Assembly: GCF_000186865.1 (NCBI RefSeq) | Contig: NW_008705583.1 | Location: 251,673-315,672 of the forward strand | DNA length: 64,000 bases | Reading direction: 5' to 3' | Source of the DNA: Aureococcus anophagefferens | Taxonomy: Eukaryota > Sar > Pelagophyceae > Pelagomonadales > Pelagomonadaceae | In this document: piece after piece, positions 27,249-36,768 of the stretch | Layout of the letters: each line of letters starts with the position of its first letter | Position numbering within the stretch: the first letter of the stretch is position 1 | The notes under the pieces: generated by a model | Database searches by the model: none | The model's input: only the letters and a program-made list of their open reading frames with translations | Told to the model about the DNA's origin: nothing | Made by a program: the position numbers and the translations under genes

Positions 27249-28052
27249 ATGGAGTTCCTGCCGGATCATATCGTCGAAGCGACGAAGCATCGCGACCTCG
27301 CGGCTCTCAAAAGTTGGCTGTGGAAGGCCAATGACCCGAACATGCGAGACCGCGAGCGTTCTACTCTCCTTGGCCACGCGTTCAGCGGTGAAGGCCAGAT
27401 AACCTGGACCGCTGGCGTTCTTGAGCTCCTCAAGTTCGGCTCCTACCCGAGTCTTTGGCCTCACATGACTGGCGCGTTTTGGCGCCCGCTTCACTACGCC
27501 GCCTGCAGTGGCCAAGTAGCCATCGCCGAGGTGCTCCTTGATTTAGGGGCCGACATCGGCGAAATGTCCGGGGAGCACTGGATGGCCGACGGCTTCATGG
27601 GCCAGATGCCGCCTCTGCATTTGGCGGCAATGCACTCGCGATTGAACATGACTCGCTTTCTCTTGAGCCGCGGCGCGGCGCTGCACGCTACCAATTCAGA
27701 CGGTCAGACGGCAGAACAAAAGGCGGCTCCGTCTAGATTCTTTCCGGTCCCAAGTGATGCTTACATCCTGCTCCGCGACGTGCGTTTGGCGGGCGGCTGG
27801 CAGCGGTACGTCAAGGCACCCCGCAAGAGCCTGCTCGTCCTCCGCGAGTTGTGCGCCCGCGGCCGAGCCGCGCCGCCATCCACGCGGTCCACGGCACTAC
27901 TCGCGGCCCTCTTCGACTCGACTCATCTTCCCAAACCGATCTTCTGGCACGTCCTGGATTATTGGCGCAGCAGCTGCGACTTCGACCCGTCCGTGGTGCT
28001 CAAAGCGAACGGGCGATTGTACAATACGGCGCTGCCGACCCGGCACCCATAA
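27249..28052 (+). CDS. Ankyrin-repeat protein, paralogue B
   Basis: A 267-residue paralogue of the gene at 24737. It shares the N-terminal helix pair (DLAALKSWL), the DPNMRD segment, ankyrin units (RPLHYAACSGQVAIAEVLLDLGA and PPLHLAAMHSRLNMTRFLLSRGAALHA) and the C-terminal module (DAYILLRDVRLAGGW, LLVLRELC, PIFWHVLDYWRS). It has one more ankyrin unit than paralogue A and a C-terminal extension of about 20 residues. Nucleotide identity with A is highest in the C-terminal module, so that part is either recently converted or strongly constrained. Confidence 0.8.
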   Translation: MEFLPDHIVEATKHRDLAALKSWLWKANDPNMRDRERSTLLGHAFSGEGQITWTAGVLELLKFGSYPSLWPHMTGAFWRPLHYAACSGQVAIAEVLLDLGADIGEMSGEHWMADGFMGQMPPLHLAAMHSRLNMTRFLLSRGAALHATNSDGQTAEQKAAPSRFFPVPSDAYILLRDVRLAGGWQRYVKAPRKSLLVLRELCARGRAAPPSTRSTALLAALFDSTHLPKPIFWHVLDYWRSSCDFDPSVVLKANGRLYNTALPTRHP

Positions 28053-28061
28053 TAAGATACC

Positions 28062-30092
28062 TCACGCGCCCGGCGCGAACCTCGAGACCGCGTCCTCCGC
28101 GAGGTCGCAGATGAGGGCGTTGACGGCGTCGCGGGCGTCGCGGTCGAGGGTCTTGAGGACGTCCTTGGCCTGGTCCGTGAGGAAGTGGGACGTCGCGGTC
28201 GTGAGCGCGTCCCGGGGCATGTCGAGGCCCTCCGCGAGGACGTTGACGTGCGCGTTCGCCCGCAGGGCGGCGACGAAGTGGGCGTTGAACTTGTTGAGGA
28301 GGCTCGGGTGGTCGCTGAGGAGGCGCGCGGCCGTCGTCGAGTCCTTGCCCGTCACGCGGAGCCGCTTCGACGACGCGCTCGCCGAGTGCGCGCGGCGCTT
28401 CTCCATCTCGTCCATGACGTCGAGCACGTTCGCGTCGGCGGCGGAAGAGCGATAAAAGTACATCCAGTTCGTCTCCGGCGCCTTGAAGGCCGGCGCGTCC
28501 GGCGTCACGTTGAGCAGGAACTTGGAAAACCGCAGGTCGCAGTAGGGGCTCGCGAGCACCGCGCGGGACTCGAAGGCGAAGAAGGCCTCGAGCAAACCCA
28601 GCTCGACGGCGAACTGGAAGAACTCGTGGCCCCGGCCGTCGGACGCGTGGACCTCCGCGTGCCGCCGGCGGATTAAAGCGTCGACGTCGCGGGGCTCGCG
28701 CGCGGACCGCGCGTGCTCCGCGTCGGGCCGGCACGTCGTCAAACACAAAATCGCGTCCGTCGGCGCGGCCTTGGCGCGGTCCGTGACGGCCATGAGGAAC
28801 GTGCCCGCGCGGCGCGGGTGCCAGATGTCGTCGTCGTCGGAGAAGATCGCGAAGCACAAACTCCCGTTCTTCGACCCGTCGCCCACGAGCCGCCGCAGCT
28901 CCCGCGCCGCGAGCTCGTAGTGCTCGAACTGGGAGTGCTTGCCCTTCTGGGCGACGGGGTTGAAGTGGGGCAGGCCCGCGCCGACGCTGTCGAGCATGTC
29001 CTGAAAAGCGGCCGCGTGCGCGTCGTCCGCGGACCAGGAGAGCACGAGGGGCACGGGCTTGATCTCCTGGGCCGCGACGCTCCGCAGCATGCCCCGGCAC
29101 TGGGCGATGCGCTCCGCCGACGAGATGTGGACCGCGATGAGCCCCGCGACGTGCGCGCGGCCCGACGGCCCGAGCATGCGCGCGGACGGCTTCGACGGCC
29201 GCAGGATCGCCACGGGCCGCAGGTCGCCGGGCGCCGCGTCCGCCGCGATCTCCGCGGGCGTCTTGGGCCGCACGCCGTTCTGCGTCCGCGTCGGCTCGGG
29301 GGCCTTGACCGTCTGCACGCGCCGCGTCGCCGCGCGCGTCGGCCGCCGCGCGGGCCGGCCGACGGGCTTCGGCGCGGGCGTCGGCTCGGGCTCGGGCACG
29401 AACTCGGCCTCGGGCTCGCTGTCGCTGTCCTCCTTCGTCTGGGGCGGCGGCGCGGGCGGCGGCGCGGCGGGCTTCCGAGGCGGCGGCGCGCTCACGAGCG
29501 GCGGCATCTCGTCCCGCAGCGTCGCCGGCGCCGGCACGTCCTCGAAGGGCGGCACGTCGTCGTCGTCGTCATCGTCATCCGCCGCGGCGATGTCCTCGAA
29601 GGGCGGCAGGTCGTCGTCGTCGCTCGACTCGGCCTCGGGCTCCGGCTCGGGCTCCGGCTCCGCGGGCAGCGCGACGAGCAGCTCGAGGTCGCCGACGCCG
29701 CTGTCGAGGCAGTCGAGCGTGTAGGTCGGGTAGACGCGCGCGCCCTGGCAGGTGACGACGAGCGCCTCCGGGTCGACGGCCCCGGCCTCCGGGTGCCGCT
29801 TCGAGAGCCCCGCGGCGAAGCTCGCGAGCACTTTGCGCGCGGGCCCCGCGAGGACCCGGCCGCGCAGGAGCAGCTTGGCGCTGTAGGGCGGGTCCTCGCA
29901 GTGGAGCATGCAGACGCGCTCGTCGAGCTCCGCCGGCGGCGCGGGCGCCGGCGCCGGCGCCGGGTGCTTCGACACGAGCTTCGGCGCGAAGTCCTGCGTT
30001 GGAGCTCGCTTGACCGGCTGCGAGTCGATGCGCCGCGGCGGCGGCGGCTCCACGGCGCTCCACTTCGACGCGATCTTCTGCGGGCCCTCCAT
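28062..30092 (-). CDS. Hypothetical protein with glycosyltransferase-like C-terminus
   Basis: About 676 residues from MEGPQKIASKWS; an in-frame ATG at 30230 would add 46. The first 150 residues include a small globular stretch (RVCMLHCEDPPYSAKLLLRGRV) that could be a ubiquitin-like or beta-grasp fold. Residues 150-290 are acidic and Pro-rich. The C-terminal half has features of a family-2-like glycosyltransferase: AGLIAVHISSAERIAQC (strand-helix), PLVLSWSADD, and an acidic FSDDDDIWHP motif placed like the metal-binding DxD. Donor and acceptor are unknown. I see no transmembrane segment. The assignment rests on motif layout only. Confidence 0.5.
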   Translation of the reverse strand: MEGPQKIASKWSAVEPPPPRRIDSQPVKRAPTQDFAPKLVSKHPAPAPAPAPPAELDERVCMLHCEDPPYSAKLLLRGRVLAGPARKVLASFAAGLSKRHPEAGAVDPEALVVTCQGARVYPTYTLDCLDSGVGDLELLVALPAEPEPEPEPEAESSDDDDLPPFEDIAAADDDDDDDDVPPFEDVPAPATLRDEMPPLVSAPPPRKPAAPPPAPPPQTKEDSDSEPEAEFVPEPEPTPAPKPVGRPARRPTRAATRRVQTVKAPEPTRTQNGVRPKTPAEIAADAAPGDLRPVAILRPSKPSARMLGPSGRAHVAGLIAVHISSAERIAQCRGMLRSVAAQEIKPVPLVLSWSADDAHAAAFQDMLDSVGAGLPHFNPVAQKGKHSQFEHYELAARELRRLVGDGSKNGSLCFAIFSDDDDIWHPRRAGTFLMAVTDRAKAAPTDAILCLTTCRPDAEHARSAREPRDVDALIRRRHAEVHASDGRGHEFFQFAVELGLLEAFFAFESRAVLASPYCDLRFSKFLLNVTPDAPAFKAPETNWMYFYRSSAADANVLDVMDEMEKRRAHSASASSKRLRVTGKDSTTAARLLSDHPSLLNKFNAHFVAALRANAHVNVLAEGLDMPRDALTTATSHFLTDQAKDVLKTLDRDARDAVNALICDLAEDAVSRFAPGA

Positions 30093-30245
30093 CGCGCCCG
30101 CTGACGCCGCGCGCGGACGGCTCGGTAGGCGACTTTCAGTGGCCGCCGAGGCAGCCCAAAATGCCGCGGCTTTGTTTGCGGTCAACAAGTCGTCAACGCC
30201 GACCTCGCGCAGCACGAGGAGGGCCGCCATGCTCGCCGCGACGCC

Positions 30246-31697
30246 ATGAGCTCCCGCGGCTGGGGCAACAAGTCATGGAGCAAGTCCACGAAGGAGCGCC
30301 GCCTGAAAATCGCGCGCGACGCCATGGACGCCATCGATAAAAAGTTCGAAGACAAGGAGGCCGAGTCCTACCTGGACCCCGACAAGCGCTACATCGAGTA
30401 CAACACGGCCAAGTTCGAGGGCGCCGAGGGCGCGCTCAAGGACGGCGACGCCATCGTCGGCCTCGCGGGCGACTTCGACTGGCTGTCCATGGAGTTCGAG
30501 TGCCCCGTGGGCCTCGCGACGGCCGGCGTCGTGGCCGTCGACGCGCCGGCGGGCGCCGTCGCGGCCGCGGGGCCTTTTCGCTCGCTCGAGCACGCGTTCC
30601 AGGCCCTGCGCGCGGGCGCGGACGCCGCGGCCGTCGCGGGCATCCGCGCGGCGAAGACCGCGCGCGAGGCCAAGTCCATCGGCGCCAAGGCCTTCCGCGG
30701 CCGAAAAGACGGCGACGCGTTCCGCGAACAGTCCGTCGGCTTCATGGAGGCCCTGCTCCGCGACAAGTTCCTCCGGTCTCCCGAGCTGCGCGAGAAGCTG
30801 CTCGCGACGGAGGAGCGGCGCATCCTCCACGTCAACGACTTCAACGACGGCTTCTGGGGCCTCCGGTCCAAGGACCGGAGCGGCAAGAACGAGCTCGGGA
30901 AAGCTCTATCGCGGCTGCGGCGCGACTTAAGGGAGGCCGACACGCACGACGACGGCCGCGACGTTGCGAGGTGGTGCGAGGACCGCGTGCCGCCGGGCCT
31001 GGACAAGCGGGACGCGGCGTTCGACGTCGCGTGGCGCCGGAGCGGCGCCGAGGGCCTCGCGCGGTTGCCGACGTACGAGGAGCACGCGGTGATGATCGCG
31101 GGGCGCCACGACCGCGCGGGCCTGCGCGTGGACCACGGGTCGACGTCGCGCTTCCACTGCTGCTTCGCGAACTGCGCGCCCGCGGACGACGACACGTGCG
31201 CGATCGTCTGCCTGGCGGCGCAGCACGGCACGTGGGTGCACCGGCGCGGCGCGGAGCCGTTGCGTCTGAAGCCCTTCGTCTTCTACCACCTCTTAAAAAA
31301 GGACGAGGTGCGCTTCGGCGAGTCGACGCGGCGGTTCCGCGTCATCGCGGACCGGCGGCTCCGGAGCCGCAAGCGGGACCGGCTCCTGCTGAAAATGACG
31401 GAGAAGCCGGCGGACGACGAGGAGGAGGCGCGGACGGTCCGCGTGACGTCGCTCGCCTACGAGGCCGACGAGGACGACCTGCGCGGCCTCTTCAAGCACA
31501 TCGCCGGCGTCAAGGTGCAGATCCAGTACGAGTCCGCGTCGTCGCGGCGGCACCGGGGGCTCGCGTTCGCGCTCATGCCGAACCTCCAGGCCATGACCGC
31601 GGCGCTCGCGTGCGACGGCGACGAGGTCAAGGGCCGCAAGGTCCGCGTCTTCCGCGCCGACGCGCCCCCGCCCGAGAAGCGGCCGCGGCGGGACTAG
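30246..31697 (+). CDS. NADAR-FHA-RRM fusion protein
   Basis: A 483-residue protein with three domains I recognise. Residues about 70-230 are a NADAR (YbiA-like) domain: FRSLEHAFQAL, then KSIGAKAFRGRK, then LRDKFLRSPELREKLL, then FWGLRS and GKNELGKAL. Residues about 275-365 are an FHA domain: AGRHDRAG, STSRFHCCF and QHGTWVH, which carry the phosphothreonine-binding GR, SxxH and xG positions. Residues about 395-473 are an RRM (VRVTSLAYEADEDDLRGLF, then RHRGLAFALM). NADAR enzymes cleave N-glycosidic bonds in riboflavin intermediates or remove ADP-ribose from guanine. Here FHA and RRM imply phosphoprotein and RNA contact, so a nuclear RNA-related role is plausible inference. Confidence 0.85.
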   Translation: MSSRGWGNKSWSKSTKERRLKIARDAMDAIDKKFEDKEAESYLDPDKRYIEYNTAKFEGAEGALKDGDAIVGLAGDFDWLSMEFECPVGLATAGVVAVDAPAGAVAAAGPFRSLEHAFQALRAGADAAAVAGIRAAKTAREAKSIGAKAFRGRKDGDAFREQSVGFMEALLRDKFLRSPELREKLLATEERRILHVNDFNDGFWGLRSKDRSGKNELGKALSRLRRDLREADTHDDGRDVARWCEDRVPPGLDKRDAAFDVAWRRSGAEGLARLPTYEEHAVMIAGRHDRAGLRVDHGSTSRFHCCFANCAPADDDTCAIVCLAAQHGTWVHRRGAEPLRLKPFVFYHLLKKDEVRFGESTRRFRVIADRRLRSRKRDRLLLKMTEKPADDEEEARTVRVTSLAYEADEDDLRGLFKHIAGVKVQIQYESASSRRHRGLAFALMPNLQAMTAALACDGDEVKGRKVRVFRADAPPPEKRPRRD

Positions 31698-31712
31698 GCT
31701 TTACGAGGTCGC

Positions 31713-33730
31713 CTAGGGCGCGCACCGCTTCGGGTCCCGGGGGAAGAGGGACGCCTTGCGGATGTTGTCGAGGCCCAGGTAGAGGAAGACGACGCGCTCG
31801 AGGCCGAAGCCGCAGCCCGCGTGGGGCGGCGCGCCGTGCTCGAAGGCCGTCATGTAGCTCTTGAGCGACGGCGACAGGTCCTCCGCGCCCGGGTCGATGC
31901 CCTTGGCTTTGAGCGCGGCCTCGAGCATCGCGGGGTCGTGGACGCGCTGCGCGCCGGAGCAGATCTCCTGGCCCCGCAGGAAGAAGTCGTAGGAGTTGGA
32001 CAGCCGGTCGTCGGACGGGTCGCGCATGGTGTAGAAGGGGCGGATCGCCGCCGGGTAGCGGTCGACGACGAAGAAGTCGACGCCGTGCTGCTCCTTGACC
32101 AAAGCGCCGAGCGCGAGCTCGTCCGCGCCGCTGAGGTCGCCGTAGTCGTCTTCCACGTCCACGCCGCTGTCCCGGAGCATGGCGATGGCGTCGGCGAAGT
32201 GGATCACGACGGGCTCGTCGGACACGACGACGGGCTCCGACGGGTACTGGTCGCGGACGGCCGCGAGTTCCTTCGAGAAGTCGCGCTCGAGGCCCTCGAA
32301 GATGGCCTTGAAGGTGCGGTGGCCGACGCGCACGGCCTCGAGGTAGTGCGACGTGATGGGCATCTCGAAGTCCAGGCCCGTGAACTCGCACAAGTGCCGC
32401 CGCGTGTTCGAGTTCTCGGCCCGGAACACGGGGCCGACCTCGAAGACCGCGCCGAGGTCGCCTGGGCAGGACAAGAGAGATTCAACGTCGCTTCAACGTG
32501 AGTGTTCCGCGCGCGCGCGTTCCGGAAAAAGCACCCACGCTTCGAGAGCGCTCCGAGAGATGATCGCTCGTCCAAAGATCAGCCAAAACGAGTGGAAAAC
32601 GGCCGAGATAGGAGCCTTTGAAGTTGGGAATGTCGCTCTCTTGTCCTGCCCTGGAGGTCGCCCGCGACGGCGAGCTGCTTGTAGAGCTGGGGCGACTGGG
32701 CGAGGCAGGCCGTGCTCCCGAAGTACTCCGTCGTGAAGACGCCCGCGCCGGACTCGGACTCGCCGCCGACGAGCTTCGGCGAGTGGATCTCCGTGAAGCC
32801 CGCGTCGTCCATCGTCCGCCGGAAGAGCTTGCAGACCGCGGCCTGGACGCGCATCACGGACCCCTGGGCCGGCGTGCGCAGGTCGAGCCAGCGGTAATCG
32901 AGGCGCGCCTCCTGGCCCACGGACGCGAAGGGCCGCTCCGTGGATTGAGAGGCCTCGATGACGGCCTCGGACCGCGCGGCGTCCTCGACGAGGAACGGCA
33001 GCACCTTCGGCGCCCGCGTCACGACGAAGAGCGACTTGAGCTGGATCTCCACGGTCGACCGCGAGCAGCTCGCGACGTCCGCGGCGACGAGCGCGCCGCG
33101 CGCGTCGACGACGGACTCGTCCGTCAAATCCGCGAGGAACTTGAGCACGTCCTTGCTCCGGGCGCCGTCGTCCGCGTTCTTGAAGTAGCAGCACTGCACC
33201 GTCTCCAGGGCGTCGTCGAGGCCCCGGAGCACGAGGAAGCAGGAGTTGCCCTTGGCGCGCACGTTCGCGACGCGCGCGCGGACCCAGACGTCGTCCGCGG
33301 GCGAATCGAGCGCGCCGACGGCCGCGGGCGCGCCGTCGAGCTCCACGGCCGACTGGCACGTCGCGTAGTCGCCGAAGCGCAGGCCCGCCGCCGGCGCCCC
33401 GAAGGCCGCGGGCGCCGCCGCGACGAGCGGCGGGCCCGCGGCCTCCGCCGCGGCGCCGCCGCCGGCCGCGCCGCCGCCGCCGACGGCCGCGGCCTTCTCC
33501 GCCGCGCTCGCGGCCTTGCGCGCCGCGATGTCGCGCTTCTTCAGCAGCTTCTTCAGCGCGTTCTTCGACATCTCCTCGCCCGTCTCCGGGTCCACGACGA
33601 GCTTCGCCGGCCCGTCGGCCATGGACCGCGCGACCAGCGACGGCCGGCGGCGCGACGCGGCGCGCGGACCGCCGCCCGACCGCAGCGCTCGGGCGATGGC
33701 GCAGAACATGGAGACGACGAGCAAGCGCAT
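31713..33730 (-). CDS. Aspartyl-tRNA synthetase, introner-split
   Basis: Exons 33730-32662 and 32461-31713 give 605 residues. Class II synthetase of the eukaryotic/archaeal AspRS type. It has an OB-fold anticodon-binding part (about residues 100-220), the SPQLYKQL segment, motif 2 (GPVFRAENSNTRRHL) and motif 3 (GFGLERVVFLYLGLDNIRKASLFPRD at the C-terminus). The intron is an introner whose removal rejoins QLAVAGDLGAVFEVG exactly. The first 37 residues (MRLLVVSMFCAIARALRSGG and onward) are leader-like, and an in-frame MADGPAKLVV start follows. One gene could therefore supply both an organelle-targeted and a cytosolic form. That is inference. Confidence 0.93.
32462..32653 (-). mobile_element. 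Introner element A (family 1) in AspRS
   Basis: 192-bp element with near-perfect 18-bp terminal inverted repeats (CTGGGCAGGACAAGAGAG at the left; the complement at the right has one mismatch). It is flanked by the 8-bp duplication GAGGTCGC at 32454-32461 and 32654-32661. In the gene's direction the intron is 32661 to 32462 (200 bp). The GC donor is the start of the duplication, and the AG is the element end. Inserted antisense relative to copy B. Confidence 0.95.
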
Positions 33731-33948
33731 AAGAGACGGCTGACGAGCGCTGCCGACGCGACGCTCGGCGTGGTCGAGAGGCGAGACACACCTCGTGCCG
33801 CCGAGGACCTCAACCTCAATGATTTCGGCATCGATGCACCATGCCGTGTTTACTTGGCTTCTTGCTGGTCAGCGCGACGCGACGGGCTGCCGCGACAGGC
33901 TTGCTCGCGGCGCCGGGCTGCCGCGACGGTACGCAGCTCATCGGTCGC

Positions 33949-35202
33949 ATGATGCGTCGCACGCTGGTGATCGCCGTCGTCGCCGCCGTCGCTGAGCAGC
34001 GACATCGCTGCTTCACGCGGCCCGAGGACTTTGACGTGGGCGCCCTGAATGGGCGCTGGTCGAATCGGACCGGCGGCGGCTACGACGCCGCGGGCGTCTG
34101 GCGGAGCACGGGCGACGCCGTCTACGCGAGCGGGAACGTGTCCTTCGGGGACCTGCGCTGCCCCCTGGAGGGCTACACGCACGCCTGCGGGAGCGGCCTC
34201 GGCGTGCCGCCGTTCAACTACTCCATGGTCCCCGTCCTCGCCAAGGACTGGGCCGACGCGCCGGCGCCGAACGGCGCGGGCTGGAGAGACGACTGGCTCA
34301 GGAACGGGGAGCTCGCGTGGCGGAAGCGGCTCTGGGAGCCGGCGCGCTGCGACCTGCCGCGCTTCGACGGCCGCGCGCTCGCGCGCGCGCTCCGGGGGCG
34401 GACGCTGCGCATCGACGGCGACAGCACCGCGCGGCAACTCTTCGTCGCCTTCGCGTGCGGCATCCCGCGGGACCTCGTCGCCGAGTATCTACCGGTCTGG
34501 GACAACGGCAAGTTCGGCGTCCGCTACCGCGTCGGCACGGGGTCGAGCGCGCGCCTCGTCGACGGGAGCGTCGTCTCCTACCGCGCGCAGCGCGGCGTGG
34601 ACCCGAACCTCTGGCGGGGGCCGCCGCCGAAGCGCACCAACGGCGCGGGCCCGCGGGAGATCATCGTGGAGTGCACGGACCTCCACGAGGGCGCGGCGAA
34701 GCAGAAGGCGAACGTGAAGTCCTACGCGGAGAAGCTCCTCGGCGCCGACGGCCCGCGCCGCGCGGAGGAGCTCGCCGCGCACGCGTGGCAGATCTCCGTC
34801 CAGACCTCCGTGCAGCACTTCGGCCACGACACGCCCGGCGCGTGCGCCGGCGACGGAGCCTACACGGCCGAGAAGCAGAAGCTCGGCGGCTGCAAGCGGT
34901 GCGCGGAGCCGAACACGCACGTGCAGCACGAGGAGGAGCGCCTCGCGGGCCTCGTCGCGACGGTGACCAACGCGCCCCTCCGCGACGCGGGCGACGCCCA
35001 CCCGCGGACCTTCTACACGGACTGCACGCACTACTGCCTCCCGGGGCCCCAGGACGCGATCGCCGCGCAGCTCGCGGCCGTCGTCGTGGAATTCGGCAAC
35101 GCGACGAACTTCTACGAGCGGGTGACGCAGTCGCCCTACTGGCGCGAAAAGCACGCGGCGATGCGCGCGGCCCTCGCGCCGGCGGGCGCCGCGGGGACCT
35201 AA
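33949..35202 (+). CDS. TBL/PC-esterase-like (GDSL-type) secreted protein
   Basis: About 417 residues from MMRRTLVIAVVAAVAEQ, a signal peptide. An ATG at 33841 gives a 36-residue extension. The protein has the two hallmarks of the trichome-birefringence-like/CAS1 PC-esterase superfamily: a GDS motif (RIDGDSTARQLF, about residue 158) and a DxxH motif near the C-terminus (YTDCTHYCLPG). Plant TBL proteins are polysaccharide O-acetyltransferases of the Golgi. In an alga this points to acetylation of a cell-surface or storage glycan. The acceptor is unknown. Confidence 0.8.
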   Translation: MMRRTLVIAVVAAVAEQRHRCFTRPEDFDVGALNGRWSNRTGGGYDAAGVWRSTGDAVYASGNVSFGDLRCPLEGYTHACGSGLGVPPFNYSMVPVLAKDWADAPAPNGAGWRDDWLRNGELAWRKRLWEPARCDLPRFDGRALARALRGRTLRIDGDSTARQLFVAFACGIPRDLVAEYLPVWDNGKFGVRYRVGTGSSARLVDGSVVSYRAQRGVDPNLWRGPPPKRTNGAGPREIIVECTDLHEGAAKQKANVKSYAEKLLGADGPRRAEELAAHAWQISVQTSVQHFGHDTPGACAGDGAYTAEKQKLGGCKRCAEPNTHVQHEEERLAGLVATVTNAPLRDAGDAHPRTFYTDCTHYCLPGPQDAIAAQLAAVVVEFGNATNFYERVTQSPYWREKHAAMRAALAPAGAAGT

Positions 35203-35385
35203 GGGGGACAGCATGTCTGCGGCAAGGTGAAGCGATTCAGCGAAGGGCAAAGCCAGAGGCAGCTCTTCGGCCGCCTCCGGCGTCGCGCGACCACAATTGC
35301 GCGGGCACTCCTCGCGATCGCGTGCCTCGCGACCGTCTCGCGGGGCCTGCGCGGTCCCGTCCACCGCGCGGTCAAACTCCGCGGC

Positions 35386-36762
35386 ATGTCGAAGCGGTCC
35401 GCCGCCGAGCCGCTGCCCGAGGGTGCGAAGCGCGTCGCCGTCGACGCGGACCAGCGGGACCCGAGCGCGCGGGACCCGCGGGGCCTCGGGGACCCGTCGC
35501 TGCGGCGCGACGCCGGCGCGGGCAAGCGCCTGCCGAAGCGGAAATTGGCGCTGCTCCTCGGCTACCGCGGCGCGAACTACTACGGCCTCCAGAAGCAGTC
35601 GAAGGAGTCGGACCTGCCGACGATCGAGCTCGCGCTCCAGGAGGCCCTCAACCGCGCCGGCGCCGTCCACGAGGGCAACCAGGGCGACCTGTCGAAGATC
35701 GGCTGGAGCCGCGCCGCGCGGACGGACAAACGCGTGTCCGCGGCGCGCCAGGTCGTCTCCGCGAAATTGGAGGTCGAGAACGACGACGTGCCCGCGCTCC
35801 TGGAGCGGCTCAACGGCGAGCTGCCCGACGACATCAAGGTCTTCGACGCCGTGCGCGTCATCAAGGGCTTCAACTGCAAGCAGTCCTGCGACCGCCGCCA
35901 CTACACGTACCTCCTCCCGACGTTCCTCCTCGCGCCCGACGAGGCCATCGACGCGGCCTTTGATGCCGTCGGCTACGGGTCGGACCGCGTCGCCGACTGC
36001 CGCAAGCGCGCCTTGGCCGCGCGCGCCGCCGGCGAGCACCCGACGGACTGGAAGTTGGACGACGCCGCGGCCGCGGAGGTCGCGCAACGGCTCGCGCCGC
36101 ACCGCGCGGCGCCGACGCTGCTCGAGCGGCTCCGCGGCTTCCTCGCCGCCTACGTGGGCACGCGCAAGTACCACAACTTCACGAACAAGCTCAAGCCCAC
36201 GGACATGGCCGCGCAGCGCTTCATCGTGTCGTTCACGGCCGACGACCCGACGTACCCGTCGGGCGACGCGGCCGACGGCGCCGAGTGGGTCAAGCTCGAC
36301 GTCGTCGGCCAGTCCTTCCTCATGCACATGATCCGCAAGATGGTCGCCGTCGCCGCGGAGGCCGCGCGCCGCGACGCCGGCGACCCGGCCGCGGTCCTCG
36401 ACGGCCTCACGAGCGACGCGGAGGTCAACCTCCAGGTCATGCCCGGCGACGGGTTGTACCTCGGCAGCCCCATCTTCGACACCTACAACCGCTTCAAGGC
36501 GAGCCCGCCGGACCGGCCCAAGCTCGAGTGGGACGACGGCCACGCCGCGCACGCGGCCATCGAGGCGTTCCGCCTCGACGTCGTCGAGAGCGGCATCGTC
36601 CAGGGCGGCCGCGCCGAGGCGCTCCTGCCCTGGGTCCACCACCTCTGGCAGCTCCGCGTCTTCGGCTTCGCGCTCGCGCCCGACGCGGACCTCCCCGTGC
36701 CGAACACGGGCTACGCGTTCGTCGAGGGCGACGACGACGACGACGACGAGGGGGAGAAGTAG
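35386..36762 (+). CDS. tRNA pseudouridine synthase, TruA/PUS1 family
   Basis: A 458-residue protein from MSKRSAAEP. The first catalytic strand LALLLGYRGANYYGLQ is followed by the catalytic Asp in RAARTDKRVSA (about residue 114). Then come ASARRYxY-like DRRHYTYLLP, the GTRKYHNFTN segment and the FLMHMIRKM helix, in the order expected for eukaryotic PUS1/PUS3 enzymes. These isomerise uridines in tRNA (PUS1 positions include 27 and 28). Upstream of this ATG the same frame stays open for 53 codons and contains a hydrophobic leader-like stretch (ARALLAIACLATVS), with no ATG. A spliced first exon carrying a targeting start may therefore exist. The C-terminus is acidic. Confidence 0.9.
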   Translation: MSKRSAAEPLPEGAKRVAVDADQRDPSARDPRGLGDPSLRRDAGAGKRLPKRKLALLLGYRGANYYGLQKQSKESDLPTIELALQEALNRAGAVHEGNQGDLSKIGWSRAARTDKRVSAARQVVSAKLEVENDDVPALLERLNGELPDDIKVFDAVRVIKGFNCKQSCDRRHYTYLLPTFLLAPDEAIDAAFDAVGYGSDRVADCRKRALAARAAGEHPTDWKLDDAAAAEVAQRLAPHRAAPTLLERLRGFLAAYVGTRKYHNFTNKLKPTDMAAQRFIVSFTADDPTYPSGDAADGAEWVKLDVVGQSFLMHMIRKMVAVAAEAARRDAGDPAAVLDGLTSDAEVNLQVMPGDGLYLGSPIFDTYNRFKASPPDRPKLEWDDGHAAHAAIEAFRLDVVESGIVQGGRAEALLPWVHHLWQLRVFGFALAPDADLPVPNTGYAFVEGDDDDDDEGEK

Positions 36763-36768
36763 CGGGAT

